DNA of 64,000 nt from Saprospiraceae bacterium (GTDB taxonomy: Bacteria; Bacteroidota; Bacteroidia; Chitinophagales; Saprospiraceae): NCBI GenBank assembly GCA_019638385.1, contig JAHBTW010000004.1, positions 1 through 64,000 on the forward strand, given 5' to 3'. This document shows positions 24,710 through 32,973 of this stretch, one piece after another (position 1 is the first letter of the stretch; each line of letters starts with the position of its first letter). The position numbers and the translations under genes were made by a program. The notes under the pieces were generated by a model. It had not been told where the DNA came from. It worked only from the letters and a program-made list of their open reading frames with translations, and did no database searches.

Positions 24710-25633
24710 ATGCAACCAACCATTTCAATACACGGGATCAGCAAAAGCTACGGCGCGGTGACGGCACTGCACGAAGTCTCTTTCTCTGTGCAGCAGGGCG
24801 AGTTGTTTGGACTGATCGGGCCGGACGGGGCGGGCAAAACTACTTTGCTGCGCATCCTCGTGAGCTTGCTCAAACCCGACAGCGGAGCGGCGTCGGTGCT
24901 CGGATGGGACACGTTGCGCGACTACCGGCACATACGGCGCCATGCCGGCTACATGGCGGGTCGCTTTTCATTGTATCAGGATTTGAGCGTGGAGGAAAAT
25001 CTGCGCTTTTACGCGACCGTGTTCGGAACAACGGGAAAGGAAAATTATGAGATCATTGCCGATATATATGAGCAATTGGCGCCTTTTCGAAAGCGCCGGG
25101 CCGGGCAGCTTTCCGGCGGGATGAAGCAAAAACTGGCGCTCTGCTGCGCGCTCATTCACAAACCGAAAGTGCTCTTTTTGGACGAACCGACGACCGGCGT
25201 GGACCCGGTGTCGCGACGGGAGTTCTGGGACATGCTCGCCCGGCTCAAAGCGCGCGGCATCACCATCGTGGTTTCTACGCCCTACATGGACGAAGCCGGT
25301 CTTTGCGACCGCGTAGCGCTCATGCAACAGGGCCGCGTACTTCAGGTGGACAGTCCGCAAGGCATCGTAGCCGGCTACGACAAACCGCTGTGGGCCGTGC
25401 AAGCGGCGCAGGTACCCCGTTTACTGGCCGACCTGCGCGCAGCGGATTGGTGCCATACGGCTTTCCCTTTCGGGGACTCCGTACACCTCGCTACCCGTGC
25501 CGACCAATCGAAAGCTGAAATACAACAGTATCTGACAGCATGCAAACACACGGATGTAACGGTGGCGCCGGTGCAGGCCGGGATAGAGGATTGCTTTATG
25601 GAATTGGGGAGTGGGGGCGAGCAGAGAGCATAG
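24710..25633 (+). CDS. ABC transporter ATP-binding protein 1 (YbhF N-half-like)
   Basis: 307 residues. Walker A GPDGAGKTTL, signature LSGGMKQKLAL, Walker B VLFLDEPTTGVDP and a D-loop/H-region are all present, followed by a ~90-residue C-terminal extension as in DrrA/YbhF-type ATPases. The start is set at the ATG 24710 (MQPTISIHGISKSYG); in-frame sequence upstream crosses the palindrome and tandem repeat and is not protein-like. In E. coli YbhF both ATPase halves are fused in one protein; here they are separate neighbouring genes, this being the first half. It powers the export formed with the two permeases downstream. Confidence 0.92.
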   Translation: MQPTISIHGISKSYGAVTALHEVSFSVQQGELFGLIGPDGAGKTTLLRILVSLLKPDSGAASVLGWDTLRDYRHIRRHAGYMAGRFSLYQDLSVEENLRFYATVFGTTGKENYEIIADIYEQLAPFRKRRAGQLSGGMKQKLALCCALIHKPKVLFLDEPTTGVDPVSRREFWDMLARLKARGITIVVSTPYMDEAGLCDRVALMQQGRVLQVDSPQGIVAGYDKPLWAVQAAQVPRLLADLRAADWCHTAFPFGDSVHLATRADQSKAEIQQYLTACKHTDVTVAPVQAGIEDCFMELGSGGEQRA

Positions 25634-25644
25634 GGGCAAAAGGT

Positions 25645-25705
25645 AAATGAGCAAATTGGCAAATGAGCAAATTGGCAAAACCCGCCTACGCCAAGGCTTC
25701 GGCGG
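25645..25705. repeat. Direct repeat and hairpin between the two ATPase genes
   Basis: A 16-base direct repeat (aaatgagcaaattggc at 25645-25660 and 25661-25676) is followed by a G+C hairpin at 25682-25705 (ccgcc ... gcc aa ggc ... ggcgg). The hairpin has the look of a dispersed intergenic repeat. It lies inside the operon, 87 bases between the two coding regions. Confidence 0.65.
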
Positions 25706-25720
25706 ATAAGACACACACAC

Positions 25721-26443
25721 ATGGAAAAAGTCATTACAGCGGAACTACTTACCAAGCGCTTTGGGAGCTTCACGGCCGTGAACGAGATTTCCTTTGAAGT
25801 GGAGCAGGGGGAAATTTTTGGATTTCTCGGAGCGAACGGAGCGGGCAAAACCACAGCCATTCGCATGCTCATCGGGCTGAGCAGGCCCAGCGGCGGGCGC
25901 GCTATCGTAGCCGGGTTCGACGTGGCGCGACAGCCGGAGCAGGTGAAACGCCGCATCGGCTACATGAGCCAGCGCTTTACGCTGTACGAAGACCTCAGCA
26001 TCCGGGAAAACATACAACTCTACGGAGGCATTTACGGGCTTACGAATCGCGACATCCGCAGCAAATCCGACCGGCTCATAGGCGAACTCCAGTTAGAAGC
26101 ATCGGCCAATGCGCTCGTGAAGTCGTTGCCCTTAGGCTGGAAACAAAAGCTGGCCTTTTCAGTGGCCATGCTCCACGATCCGGCCATCGTTTTTTTGGAT
26201 GAACCGACCGGTGGGGTGGACCCGCTCACGCGGCGGCAGTTTTGGGAGATGATCTATGCGGCAGCCGAGCGGGGCACGACCGTATTTGTAACCACGCACT
26301 ACATGGATGAAGCAGAATACTGTCACCGGGTATCCATGATGACGGAGGGCCGCATCGCCGCATTGGATACGCCCCGGAAACTGCGCGAACAGTACAACGC
26401 GGCTGACATGGGAGCGGTTTTTCTGAAGATTGCGAGGGAATGA
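25721..26443 (+). CDS. ABC transporter ATP-binding protein 2 (YbhF C-half-like, variant signature)
   Basis: 240 residues with Walker A GANGAGKTTAIRM and Walker B IVFLDEPTGGVDP. The signature motif is not LSGGQ but SLPLGWKQKLAF, the form I know from the second ATPase half of YbhF-type exporters. The pair of ATPases may therefore have one standard and one altered composite ATP site. The gene follows the first ATPase by 87 bases holding small repeats, and its stop touches the inverted repeat at 26441-26491. The start ATG 25721 gives MEKVITAELLTKRFG, the normal N terminus. Confidence 0.92.
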   Translation: MEKVITAELLTKRFGSFTAVNEISFEVEQGEIFGFLGANGAGKTTAIRMLIGLSRPSGGRAIVAGFDVARQPEQVKRRIGYMSQRFTLYEDLSIRENIQLYGGIYGLTNRDIRSKSDRLIGELQLEASANALVKSLPLGWKQKLAFSVAMLHDPAIVFLDEPTGGVDPLTRRQFWEMIYAAAERGTTVFVTTHYMDEAEYCHRVSMMTEGRIAALDTPRKLREQYNAADMGAVFLKIARE

Positions 26444-26491
26444 GTTGTGGGTTGTGAGTTGTCTGCGGGCTCACAACTCACAACTCACAAC
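26441..26491. repeat. Inverted repeat of gttgtgagtt units
   Basis: Arms built from gttgtgggttgtgagtt and tcacaactcacaactcac face each other around gtctgcggg, starting in the stop codon of the second ATPase. This is related in style to the repeats at 12136-12197. It could form a strong mRNA hairpin between ATPase and permease genes. Confidence 0.7.
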
Positions 26492-26509
26492 GAACAGAAA
26501 TCACAAGAA

Positions 26510-27619
26510 ATGAAACCATTCTTCATATTTCTCTGGAAGGAAGCGCTGCATATTATTCGCGACAAGCGCACCCTGCTCATCCTGCTGGGCATGCCCGTTG
26601 TGCAGGTGCTGTTGTTCGGATTTGCCATTACCAATGAAATCAACAATGCCCGCATTGCGATACTCGACCCGGCACAGGATGAAATGACGCAGCGACTCAC
26701 GCAGCGCCTGCTCTCCAGCGGGTATTTCCAATTGGCGGCGCGAGCCGATCGGGAAGAAGACATCCTGCGCAGTTTCCGGCGAGGGGAGATCAAAATGGCC
26801 GTGCTGTTTTCGCCCAACTTCGCCGAACGATTTCACCACAACCGCCCGGCCCAAATTCAGCTCCTCGCCGATGCCTCCGATCCGAACACCGCCACCACCC
26901 TCGTCAACTACGCCTCCGCTATCATTCGCGATTTCCAGCAGGAAAGTCTTGATGACGGCGCGCTTCCTTTGCAGGTCGTTGCCGAAACCCGCATGATGTA
27001 CAACCCTGAAATGAAAGGCGTTTTCCTCTTTGTGCCGGGCATCGTCACCATATTGGTCATGCTCATTTCTGCCATGATGACCTCGCTGGCCATTACCCGC
27101 GAAAAGGAAAACGGCACCATGGAGGTGCTGCTCGTGTCGCCGCTGCCTCCGGCGCTGATCGTGCTGGGCAAGGTGGTTCCGTACATTGTATTGTCGGGGA
27201 TTATCACGGCCATTATTCTTACGATGGGCGTATTTGTATTTGATGTGCCGGTGCGGGGCAGCCTGTGGTTGCTGGCCGGCGAGTCGCTGCTGTTTGTACT
27301 CACAGCGCTGGCGCTGGGTATCTTTTTCTCCACCCTCACCAACAGTCAGATGGTGGCCATGATGATGTCCATGTTGGGGTTGATGCTGCCCACTATATTG
27401 CTGTCGGGATTTATTTTTCCAATAGAATCCATGCCGCGACCCTTGCAGATTGTGAGCAATGCGATTCCGGCGAAGTGGTTTCTCATCATCATTCGCGGGG
27501 TGATGCTGAAGGCCAATACCCTGGCTGAAGTGTGGCGCGAAACGGCGGTGCTGGCCGGAATGGCCCTGTTGTTTATCGGACTGAGTGTGAGGAATTTCAA
27601 AATCAGATTAGACGGCTGA
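26510..27619 (+). CDS. ABC-2 type permease 1 (YbhS-like)
   Basis: 369 residues from the ATG at 26510 (MKPFFIFLWKEALHIIRDKR). Layout is that of ABC-2 exporters: one N-terminal membrane helix (LLILLGMPVVQVLLFGFAI), a periplasmic domain of ~130 residues, then five membrane helices from ~170. The family sequence ITREKENGTMEVLLVSPL is present. With the next gene it should form the membrane channel of the efflux pump. The stop TGA overlaps the next ATG by one base (TGATG at 27617-27621), so the two permeases are translationally coupled. Related E. coli proteins are YbhS and YbhR. Confidence 0.92.
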   Translation: MKPFFIFLWKEALHIIRDKRTLLILLGMPVVQVLLFGFAITNEINNARIAILDPAQDEMTQRLTQRLLSSGYFQLAARADREEDILRSFRRGEIKMAVLFSPNFAERFHHNRPAQIQLLADASDPNTATTLVNYASAIIRDFQQESLDDGALPLQVVAETRMMYNPEMKGVFLFVPGIVTILVMLISAMMTSLAITREKENGTMEVLLVSPLPPALIVLGKVVPYIVLSGIITAIILTMGVFVFDVPVRGSLWLLAGESLLFVLTALALGIFFSTLTNSQMVAMMMSMLGLMLPTILLSGFIFPIESMPRPLQIVSNAIPAKWFLIIIRGVMLKANTLAEVWRETAVLAGMALLFIGLSVRNFKIRLDG

Positions 27620-28740
27620 TGAGAACAATTCTATTTCTGGTGCGCAAGGAATTCTTGCAGATTTTTCGGCACAAAGTGCTGGCGCGTATGATATTCATTA
27701 TGCCCGTTGTGCAGTTGCTGATACTGGCCAATGCCGCCGATTTTGAGGTGAAAAACATCTCCCTGCACCTCATTGACCTCGATCAGTCTACCGCCTCCCG
27801 CGAACTGACCGGGCACTTTGAAGCGTCTCCGCATTTTCGCATCACGGGCGCATCGTTTTCCGCGAAAGCGGGCATGAACGACCTGCAAACCGGTCGGGCC
27901 GATCTTGTATTGCAAATTCCGCCCCGTATGGAATACGACCTGCGCCGCGAGGGCAAGGCGCAGGTGCAAGTGACGGTAAACGCCATCAACGGCGTGAAAG
28001 CCGGCGTGGCATCGGCCTATACTGGCGCTATTATACAGGGCTTTTCCAACGACCTGCGCGCGGAGTGGCTCGGCCTCAGCGGCCCCGAAGTGAAGCCGCC
28101 CATTGACATCACGTTCTCCAACTGGTTCAACCCCGGCTTAGATTATTCAGCTTTTATGGTGCCCGGTATTTTGGTATTGCTCGTGTCTTTGATCGGCATG
28201 TTTCTTAGTTCTATGAACATCGTAAAGGAAAAAGAAACCGGCACCATTGAGCAATTGAACGTGACGCCCATTCGCAAGTATCAGTTCATCATCGGCAAGT
28301 TGTTGCCGTTTTGGGTGTTGGCTATGGTGAGTCTGGCGCTCGGTTTGGGGGTAGGAAAGTTGGTGTTTGACATTCCGATGGTAGGCAGCCTCGGCCTGGT
28401 GTTTTTGTTTGCCGGAGCATACTTATTGGTGTTGCTCGGTTTCGGACTGCTGATTTCTACCATCACCGAAACGCAGCAACAGGCCATGTTTCTGGCCTGG
28501 TTTTTTCTGCTCGTTTTCATTTTACTCAGCGGCTTGTTCACGCCCATAGAGAGCATGCCCGTTTGGGCGCAAAAGATCACCTGGTTCAATCCGGTGGCTT
28601 ATTTTGTGGAAGTAATTCGGTTGGTTTTGCTCAAGGGCAGCACCTTTGGCGATGTGCAGCGGCATTTCGCGGCGATATTGGGGGCGGCAGTGTTGGTCAA
28701 CGGATTGGCCGGTTGGAACTACCGGAAGCGGAGTGGGTAG
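27619..28740 (+). CDS. ABC-2 type permease 2 (YbhR-like)
   Basis: 373 residues from the ATG at 27619, which overlaps the stop of the first permease. Same layout as its partner: N-terminal anchor (ARMIFIMPVVQLLILANA), a large periplasmic loop, then membrane helices including the family sequence IVKEKETGTIEQLNVTPI. It ends the seven-gene efflux run; the substrate is unknown, though E. coli YbhFSR has been linked to drug and cation export. A hairpin shared with the convergent fibre gene (28758-28813) follows. Confidence 0.92.
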   Translation: MRTILFLVRKEFLQIFRHKVLARMIFIMPVVQLLILANAADFEVKNISLHLIDLDQSTASRELTGHFEASPHFRITGASFSAKAGMNDLQTGRADLVLQIPPRMEYDLRREGKAQVQVTVNAINGVKAGVASAYTGAIIQGFSNDLRAEWLGLSGPEVKPPIDITFSNWFNPGLDYSAFMVPGILVLLVSLIGMFLSSMNIVKEKETGTIEQLNVTPIRKYQFIIGKLLPFWVLAMVSLALGLGVGKLVFDIPMVGSLGLVFLFAGAYLLVLLGFGLLISTITETQQQAMFLAWFFLLVFILLSGLFTPIESMPVWAQKITWFNPVAYFVEVIRLVLLKGSTFGDVQRHFAAILGAAVLVNGLAGWNYRKRSG

Positions 28741-28757
28741 GGGAGCGGCATAAAAAA

Positions 28758-28813
28758 ACCGCAAGGGCGCAAAGGCGGGATGGAGTAACTCCGGCACTTC
28801 ACACTCTTGCGGT
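28758..28813. terminator. Possible bidirectional terminator between convergent operons
   Basis: accgcaag (28758-28765) pairs with cttgcggt (28806-28813), with a smaller ggagtaactcc hairpin inside. A run of seven A lies on the left side, giving T on the minus strand. It sits between the efflux operon and the fibre gene. Confidence 0.5.
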
Positions 28814-28847
28814 ACATTGTTGTTATAAACAGCTTACGCGATGCCGA

Positions 28848-31217
28848 TTAATTCCTTTCGCCGGCGCTGCGCTGATGCAGTTCTTTCATTTTGAGCCACA
28901 GCGTTTTGTTGTTCACGTCGGTGCGCATTTGTTTGATAGCGTCCACGGGGTTGTCCACCATCAGTTGCAGTTCAGGGAATGCGCTGAGGTCGGAACCCAC
29001 CGATTCCAGATGCGCTTTTACTTTGCTCATCTCCGTTTCAAAAATAGCGCGGTTCTCGTCTAACCAACGTTCAAAGTCGGAGTCGGAGAAGTGTTGCGGC
29101 GCTGTAGTTTCCACTTTAGCGGCTGCTGTCGGCTGCTGCGTTGTGGCGGTAGCAGGCAATTGAGCCATGTTCGTGCCTTCCTGACGGTTGAGGTGAGCGA
29201 TGACTTCGTTGAGCGTTTGGGTGAGTTGGTCAATCTGTTCTTGCTGTGCGATAACCTGATCGGCCAGGTTGTTGGCATTGAGGCCGATGGCTACATTGAC
29301 ATAGCCGCCGAGATCGCTGAGATTTTCACTCCAGGCCATACCGACTACTTTGCGATAATCTGTTGCTTTCATATTCTTCGGGCTGACCGCGACGCCGTAG
29401 CCGTCGTTGTTGCCGGAAGGAAGAATGTAGTCGCCGATATTGGCTCTGCCGATGACGCGCACCGGCACCTGGCCCATGAATGCTACTTTCTCGTAGTTTT
29501 CCGGGTTGTTTTTCGGCTGATTGCCCAATACAACCGGATTCATAGAAACGACCATAAAATGATCGGCAGCGGCCGTGTTGCGGCTGATTTTGCCGCCTCT
29601 TACGCCCACGATTTCGCCGAAGTGGAGTTTATCCGCGAGGTTGGCGCGTTCCAGCCACTCGGCGTAGTCGGCCCCGCCCGATTCGTAAGCAACGCCTGCC
29701 CGGGCAATCATTTCCGCGTTGAAAGCGGCCAACTCGATCCCCAGTGTAATAGCCTGTGCTGCCAGTGCGCCGGCTTCGCAGAGGTCCAATTGAGTACCTG
29801 TACATATTGCTTCGGCGCTGATAAATCCTATTTGCAGGCCGATAAAAAGATTGCCCCAGATGTACTCGAAGCTGTTGAGTACCTCGCTGGTGGTAAGCCC
29901 TTCTACGCGGCCCTGAATACCTCCGTTGTCGGCAAAGGTGATGAAATTGGTGCTGTTGTTTCTGCCGGTGTTGATGCTCACCCAGATGCCCTGGTTGCTG
30001 CCTTGTACCACGAGGGGGTAAGGAGCGGAGCTGCCTTCCCCGCCACTGATGGCATTGTTGCCGTCCACTACCAATTTGGTTTTGACGTTGGCACTGGAGA
30101 GGACATCCAGCGTGTTGGTGGAGGTGTTTCCGCCCACGATAACGTTTCCGCCCACAGAACTGTTTCCGCCTACGGTACTGTTTGCGCCCACGGTGCTGTT
30201 TCCACCCACAGAGCTGTTTCCACCCACGGTACTGTTCCCAATCACGGAACTGCTTTCGCCTACGTTGAGGTTTTTTTCAATGCCTACACCGCCTTCTACC
30301 ACGAGTGCGCCGTTGTCTTTGGTGGTGGATTGTGTGGTGTTGGTTACCGTGAGTACGCCTCCTACGGCGAGGGTGCCGCCCAGCGAAGTATTACCGCCTA
30401 CATTAAGATTTTTTTCAATACCTACGCCACCTTCCACGATGACGGCGCCGTTGTCTTTCGTCGTTGACTCGGTCGTGTTGTTAAAACGGGCGATGCCGCC
30501 TACGGTGAGGTCATTGTCTATATTGGCGTTGTTGTCCACGTCTAAGTTGCGATCAACATTGACGTCGCGACCTACATTGACATCGCGGCCTACGTTCACA
30601 TCTATGCCCACATTCAGGCTGTTGGCTATATTAATATCTCCGGCAGCCGTGATGCGCATGCGCTCAATATTGGTGGTTTTGAACACCAAATCTTTGGCGT
30701 CTATGGTGCCGAGGAAGTGCGGGCCGGGAAAAGTGAAGTCATTGCCGTTCACCTTCCAAAACGCGGCGGTTTTTTCTGTTCCATCATCATTTTGACCGTT
30801 CGTCAGGTCACGGGCGGTTCCTGCATGAAAAGCATAGGGTACGGCCATGAGCTGACTAGCGTTGATGGTGGTGAAATTATCGCCGCCGTTTTCGTCTAAT
30901 GCTAATTCCATCCAGATATTCATGGTGCTCCAGGGCACTTTCGCGAAGTCGCCGTCGGTCACTTCGCCTTTGCCTACTACGAGGCTGAAAAGGCCGAGAT
31001 CGGTGGTGCGAATCTGGTGTCTTTCGACATAAGCGCCCTTCCCGCCGGATTCGCCGTCGAAGAGGGTGATTTGAAGGCTGATGGTCTTATCGGCCAGGAT
31101 ATGGCCTTTTGCATCGCGGGCCACGGCCTGGTAATTGATACCGACGGGCGCCTGTTGGGCCATTGCGCATACTGCGAAGAGCAGAAACAGCATGCCGAGT
31201 AAACTTTTGAATTTCAT
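28848..31217 (-). CDS. Phage-fibre-like surface protein with hexapeptide repeats and chaperone-like C terminus
   Basis: 789 residues. Signal peptide (MKFKSLLGMLFLLFAVCAMA), then the same ~115-residue N-terminal domain as in the collagen-like protein at 3015-5525 (INYQAVARDAKG ... QLMAVPYAFHAGTA). Residues ~195-370 are short repeats such as VNVGRD, STVGG and SSVGGN and a twice-used TTKDNGA...EGGVGIEKNLNVG, the style of trimeric phage tail fibres. The C-terminal part (ADYAEWLER, GEIVGVRGGKI, MGQVPVRVIG, IGDYILPSGNNDG, VVGMAWSE) recalls the Peptidase_G2-type self-cleaving chaperone domain, less surely, and a coiled coil follows (DQVIAQQEQIDQLTQ). No T9SS sorting domain. It follows its small sorted partner (31245-31754) by 27 bases. 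Confidence 0.75.
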   Translation of the reverse strand: MKFKSLLGMLFLLFAVCAMAQQAPVGINYQAVARDAKGHILADKTISLQITLFDGESGGKGAYVERHQIRTTDLGLFSLVVGKGEVTDGDFAKVPWSTMNIWMELALDENGGDNFTTINASQLMAVPYAFHAGTARDLTNGQNDDGTEKTAAFWKVNGNDFTFPGPHFLGTIDAKDLVFKTTNIERMRITAAGDINIANSLNVGIDVNVGRDVNVGRDVNVDRNLDVDNNANIDNDLTVGGIARFNNTTESTTKDNGAVIVEGGVGIEKNLNVGGNTSLGGTLAVGGVLTVTNTTQSTTKDNGALVVEGGVGIEKNLNVGESSSVIGNSTVGGNSSVGGNSTVGANSTVGGNSSVGGNVIVGGNTSTNTLDVLSSANVKTKLVVDGNNAISGGEGSSAPYPLVVQGSNQGIWVSINTGRNNSTNFITFADNGGIQGRVEGLTTSEVLNSFEYIWGNLFIGLQIGFISAEAICTGTQLDLCEAGALAAQAITLGIELAAFNAEMIARAGVAYESGGADYAEWLERANLADKLHFGEIVGVRGGKISRNTAAADHFMVVSMNPVVLGNQPKNNPENYEKVAFMGQVPVRVIGRANIGDYILPSGNNDGYGVAVSPKNMKATDYRKVVGMAWSENLSDLGGYVNVAIGLNANNLADQVIAQQEQIDQLTQTLNEVIAHLNRQEGTNMAQLPATATTQQPTAAAKVETTAPQHFSDSDFERWLDENRAIFETEMSKVKAHLESVGSDLSAFPELQLMVDNPVDAIKQMRTDVNNKTLWLKMKELHQRSAGERN

Positions 31218-31244
31218 GGTAAATGAGTTTTTGAATGAAAAAGA

Positions 31245-31754
31245 TTATTGAATTTTAACAACCTTGAAAGTCTGCGCCTGTTTGGCAGTGCCGGCAATGC
31301 GCAGCCAGTACGTTCCGGCCGGCAGGGCGCTCATGTCCCATTCGAGCGATGCCGTACCCGTTTCAATGCGCCCGCTCTGTACCCGTCGGCCACCGAGGTC
31401 GAACAACTCCAAAGAGGAAGATTCCTGCGTCCAGGCATCCGGCATGCGAACAGTGAGTACGGCGCTTACCGGGTTGGGGGCGATACGAATGCGCTCCAAG
31501 CCGTCGCTCGCGGCAACGACCGGCGGATGTGCGGTCTCGATGCGCAAGATTTCAGGCTGCTGAAAGCCCTCGGTCAGCAGTTCTCCATTGGTGCGCTGTA
31601 GCGTGGCGACGGCGGGTTCTCCAAGTGTCCAGTTCAACCGGACATTGGCGGTTTGGCCCTCGCCGCCCGCAGCAGCTACCACGGATCGGTTTTGCGCTGA
31701 TGCGCTTATACCCGCGAAGAGTAAGGCTATCAGCAGGAGAGAAATGGATTTCAT
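31245..31754 (-). CDS. Small T9SS type A sorted protein, partner of the second fibre
   Basis: 169 residues. Signal peptide (MKSISLLLIALLFAGISASA), then a short domain (SVVAAAGGEGQTANVRLNW, TLGEPAVATL, LLTEGFQQPEIL) clearly similar to that of 5528-5998 (AVGAGGG..., [19 protein letters not shown]). A sorting domain ends the protein: RIAPNPVSAVLTVRM, LFDLGGRRVQSG, LPAGTYWLRI and QTFKVVKIQ. It is the first gene of a two-gene unit with the fibre gene. The repeated pairing in the window suggests that the small protein serves the fibre, for example as surface anchor, but this is inference. Confidence 0.82.
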   Translation of the reverse strand: MKSISLLLIALLFAGISASAQNRSVVAAAGGEGQTANVRLNWTLGEPAVATLQRTNGELLTEGFQQPEILRIETAHPPVVAASDGLERIRIAPNPVSAVLTVRMPDAWTQESSSLELFDLGGRRVQSGRIETGTASLEWDMSALPAGTYWLRIAGTAKQAQTFKVVKIQ

Positions 31755-32052
31755 ATTACTTCTGTTTTGGTGAAAAAAGCAAAGCAGCTATAGCCGCCTT
31801 CATTTGAAAGGCGGAATACAATTCAATTTTGCACAGAAAATAATGCCACGCTCCGACGCAGATAGCCAAAAAGGAGGAGCTGATGATTCAAAAGAGGCCC
31901 CCCGTAATAGCCACAAAAGCACAAAAAATATTTTGGTATATGCCGGTGCGGAACATCGTTTATGATAGGGGGGAATGGCACTACACAAGTGCAATTTTCA
32001 TAAACATGAGCCAAAGTTAATATATCTTTCGATATTTGAAAAAAATGGACAC
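31755..32052. other. Gene-free stretch upstream of the second fibre module
   Basis: No convincing gene. On the minus strand TAACTTTG (32019-32012) fits the -7 consensus but has no TTG at the right distance. If used, it would give a ~250-base leader for the gene at 31754. Confidence 0.4.
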
Positions 32053-32082
32053 AAAAAAGCCCCATCGCTGTGCGATGAGGCT
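32053..32082 (-). terminator. Rho-independent terminator of the tRNA unit
   Basis: On the minus strand an 11-bp stem (agcctcatcgc / gcgatggggct, one G:T pair) with a 3-base loop is followed by six T. It starts 9 bases after the tRNA with anticodon CAU. Confidence 0.85.
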
Positions 32083-32090
32083 TCGGCGGG

Positions 32091-32164
32091 TGGTCCCTGC
32101 AGGGCTCGAACCTGCGACCCGCTGATTATGAGTCAGCTGCTCTAACCAACTGAGCTAAGGGACC
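32091..32164 (-). tRNA. tRNA with anticodon CAU (Ile2 more likely than elongator Met)
   Basis: 74 bases, full cloverleaf on the minus strand. The acceptor stem is GGTCCCT/AGGGACC with discriminator A and no encoded CCA; the D-arm has AGCTCAGTTGGTTAGAGC, the anticodon loop is CTCATAA, and the T-arm GCAGG TTCGAGC CCTGC. The GGnCCnTTAGCTCAG start and overall form resemble the lysidine-modified tRNA-Ile2 of E. coli and Bacillus more than elongator tRNA-Met. It is not an initiator tRNA, since the acceptor end pairs fully. It is transcribed after tRNA-Arg. Confidence 0.88.
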
Positions 32165-32177
32165 GGCTTCATTTTGG

Positions 32178-32249
32178 TAGTCCCGCTAGGAATCGAACCT
32201 AGATCTTGGGTTCCGGAAACCCACATACTATCCGTTGTACTACGGGACC
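32178..32249 (-). tRNA. tRNA-Arg (anticodon CCG)
   Basis: 72 bases on the minus strand, with CCA encoded next (to 32175). Acceptor GGTCCCG/CGGGACT (G:T at the end), anticodon stem-loop GTGGGTTTCCGGAACCCAA with CCG, T-arm CTAGG TTCGATT CCTAG. It is first in a two-tRNA unit behind the promoter at 32267-32297. Confidence 0.92.
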
Positions 32250-32266
32250 CTTTTTAATTCGGAACG

Positions 32267-32297
32267 CAAAGATAGCGCGTCTGTTTGTTTCCGGCAA
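32267..32297 (-). promoter_or_regulatory. Promoter of the tRNA unit
   Basis: On the minus strand TTG (32297-32295) and TATCTTTG (32274-32267) with 20 bases between match the phylum consensus exactly. The predicted start is ~10 bases before the tRNA-Arg 5' end. Confidence 0.75.
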
Positions 32298-32351
32298 CAA
32301 AAAAATAAGAGCCGGGGTTCCTTTTGCGGAAATGGCGAAGCATAGGCCGTT

Positions 32352-32939
32352 TTATCCGCTTCTCAGTTGCGCTACGCCCCGGTACACGATGGCTTCCACT
32401 GTCTTGAACAACCATTTGGGTTTCTGCGGCCGCCATACAATATTGTTGTAAGCCTCCCCGAAATGGACAAAAAATTGCAGACGTGTATCTTCCATTTCTT
32501 CGGTCACATGCCGGAGGGTGTTGATGAAACAAATCCATCCGCCTTCTTCGAGCGCTTCCTCCTGCCATTCTTCGTAGTAGCAATCGTCGGAGCCGTGGAA
32601 GTTGAGTACATTTTCACAAATCAGGATAAACTTGTGAATGCCTTCGGGCAGCATATAGTCTATCACTTTTCGCTTGAGGTACATGATGTCGTTGTGCAGG
32701 CAGTCGTTCCATTCGCCGATCAGTTCCAGAATGGCATATCCTTCGAGATAATCGGCGTACAACACCTTTATATATAAGGTAGAAGATCCAAACGCATCCC
32801 ACTCAGGGTGGACGTAATAGTTGTACACCGCGTGGCTATAGTTGTTGCGGTCTTTTTCCAGCCGGTGAAAAGGCGATCGCTCGTCTTCTTCGGCAATATA
32901 GGCTTGCTGCCAGCGGTCGTGAGGAGTTATATCGTGCAT
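32352..32939 (-). CDS. Unrecognised soluble protein
   Basis: 195 residues from the ATG at 32939 (MHDITPHDRWQQAY); the frame also opens at a TTG 18 bases upstream. I do not recognise the family. The protein is acidic and rich in Tyr, Trp and Glu, with no signal peptide or membrane helix, so it is probably cytoplasmic. Notable sequence: VLYADYLEGYAILELIGEWN, LKRKVIDYMLPEGIHKFILI, FHGSDDCYYEEWQ and a basic end, WRPQKPKWLFKTVEAIVYRG. The composition and codon use look like a real gene. It lies between the tRNAs and the broken DUF3667 gene on the same strand, without an obvious operon partner. Confidence 0.7.
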   Translation of the reverse strand: MHDITPHDRWQQAYIAEEDERSPFHRLEKDRNNYSHAVYNYYVHPEWDAFGSSTLYIKVLYADYLEGYAILELIGEWNDCLHNDIMYLKRKVIDYMLPEGIHKFILICENVLNFHGSDDCYYEEWQEEALEEGGWICFINTLRHVTEEMEDTRLQFFVHFGEAYNNIVWRPQKPKWLFKTVEAIVYRGVAQLRSG

Positions 32940-32973
32940 GTTGTGATTATCCGCCAAATTACAAATGAAGCGC

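Noticed and set aside
28848..31217. Prophage, suggested by tail-fibre-like repeats and chaperone domains
   Set aside because: No capsid, terminase, portal, integrase or lysis genes are present; the proteins have signal peptides and Bacteroidota N-terminal domains.
31800..31994. 64-codon open frame upstream of the second fibre module
   Set aside because: No signal, domain or plausible start; Pro/Ser/Cys-rich sequence looks random.
32091..32164. Initiator tRNA-fMet
   Set aside because: The first acceptor pair is G:C; initiator tRNAs have a 1:72 mismatch, and the anticodon stem lacks the three G:C pairs.
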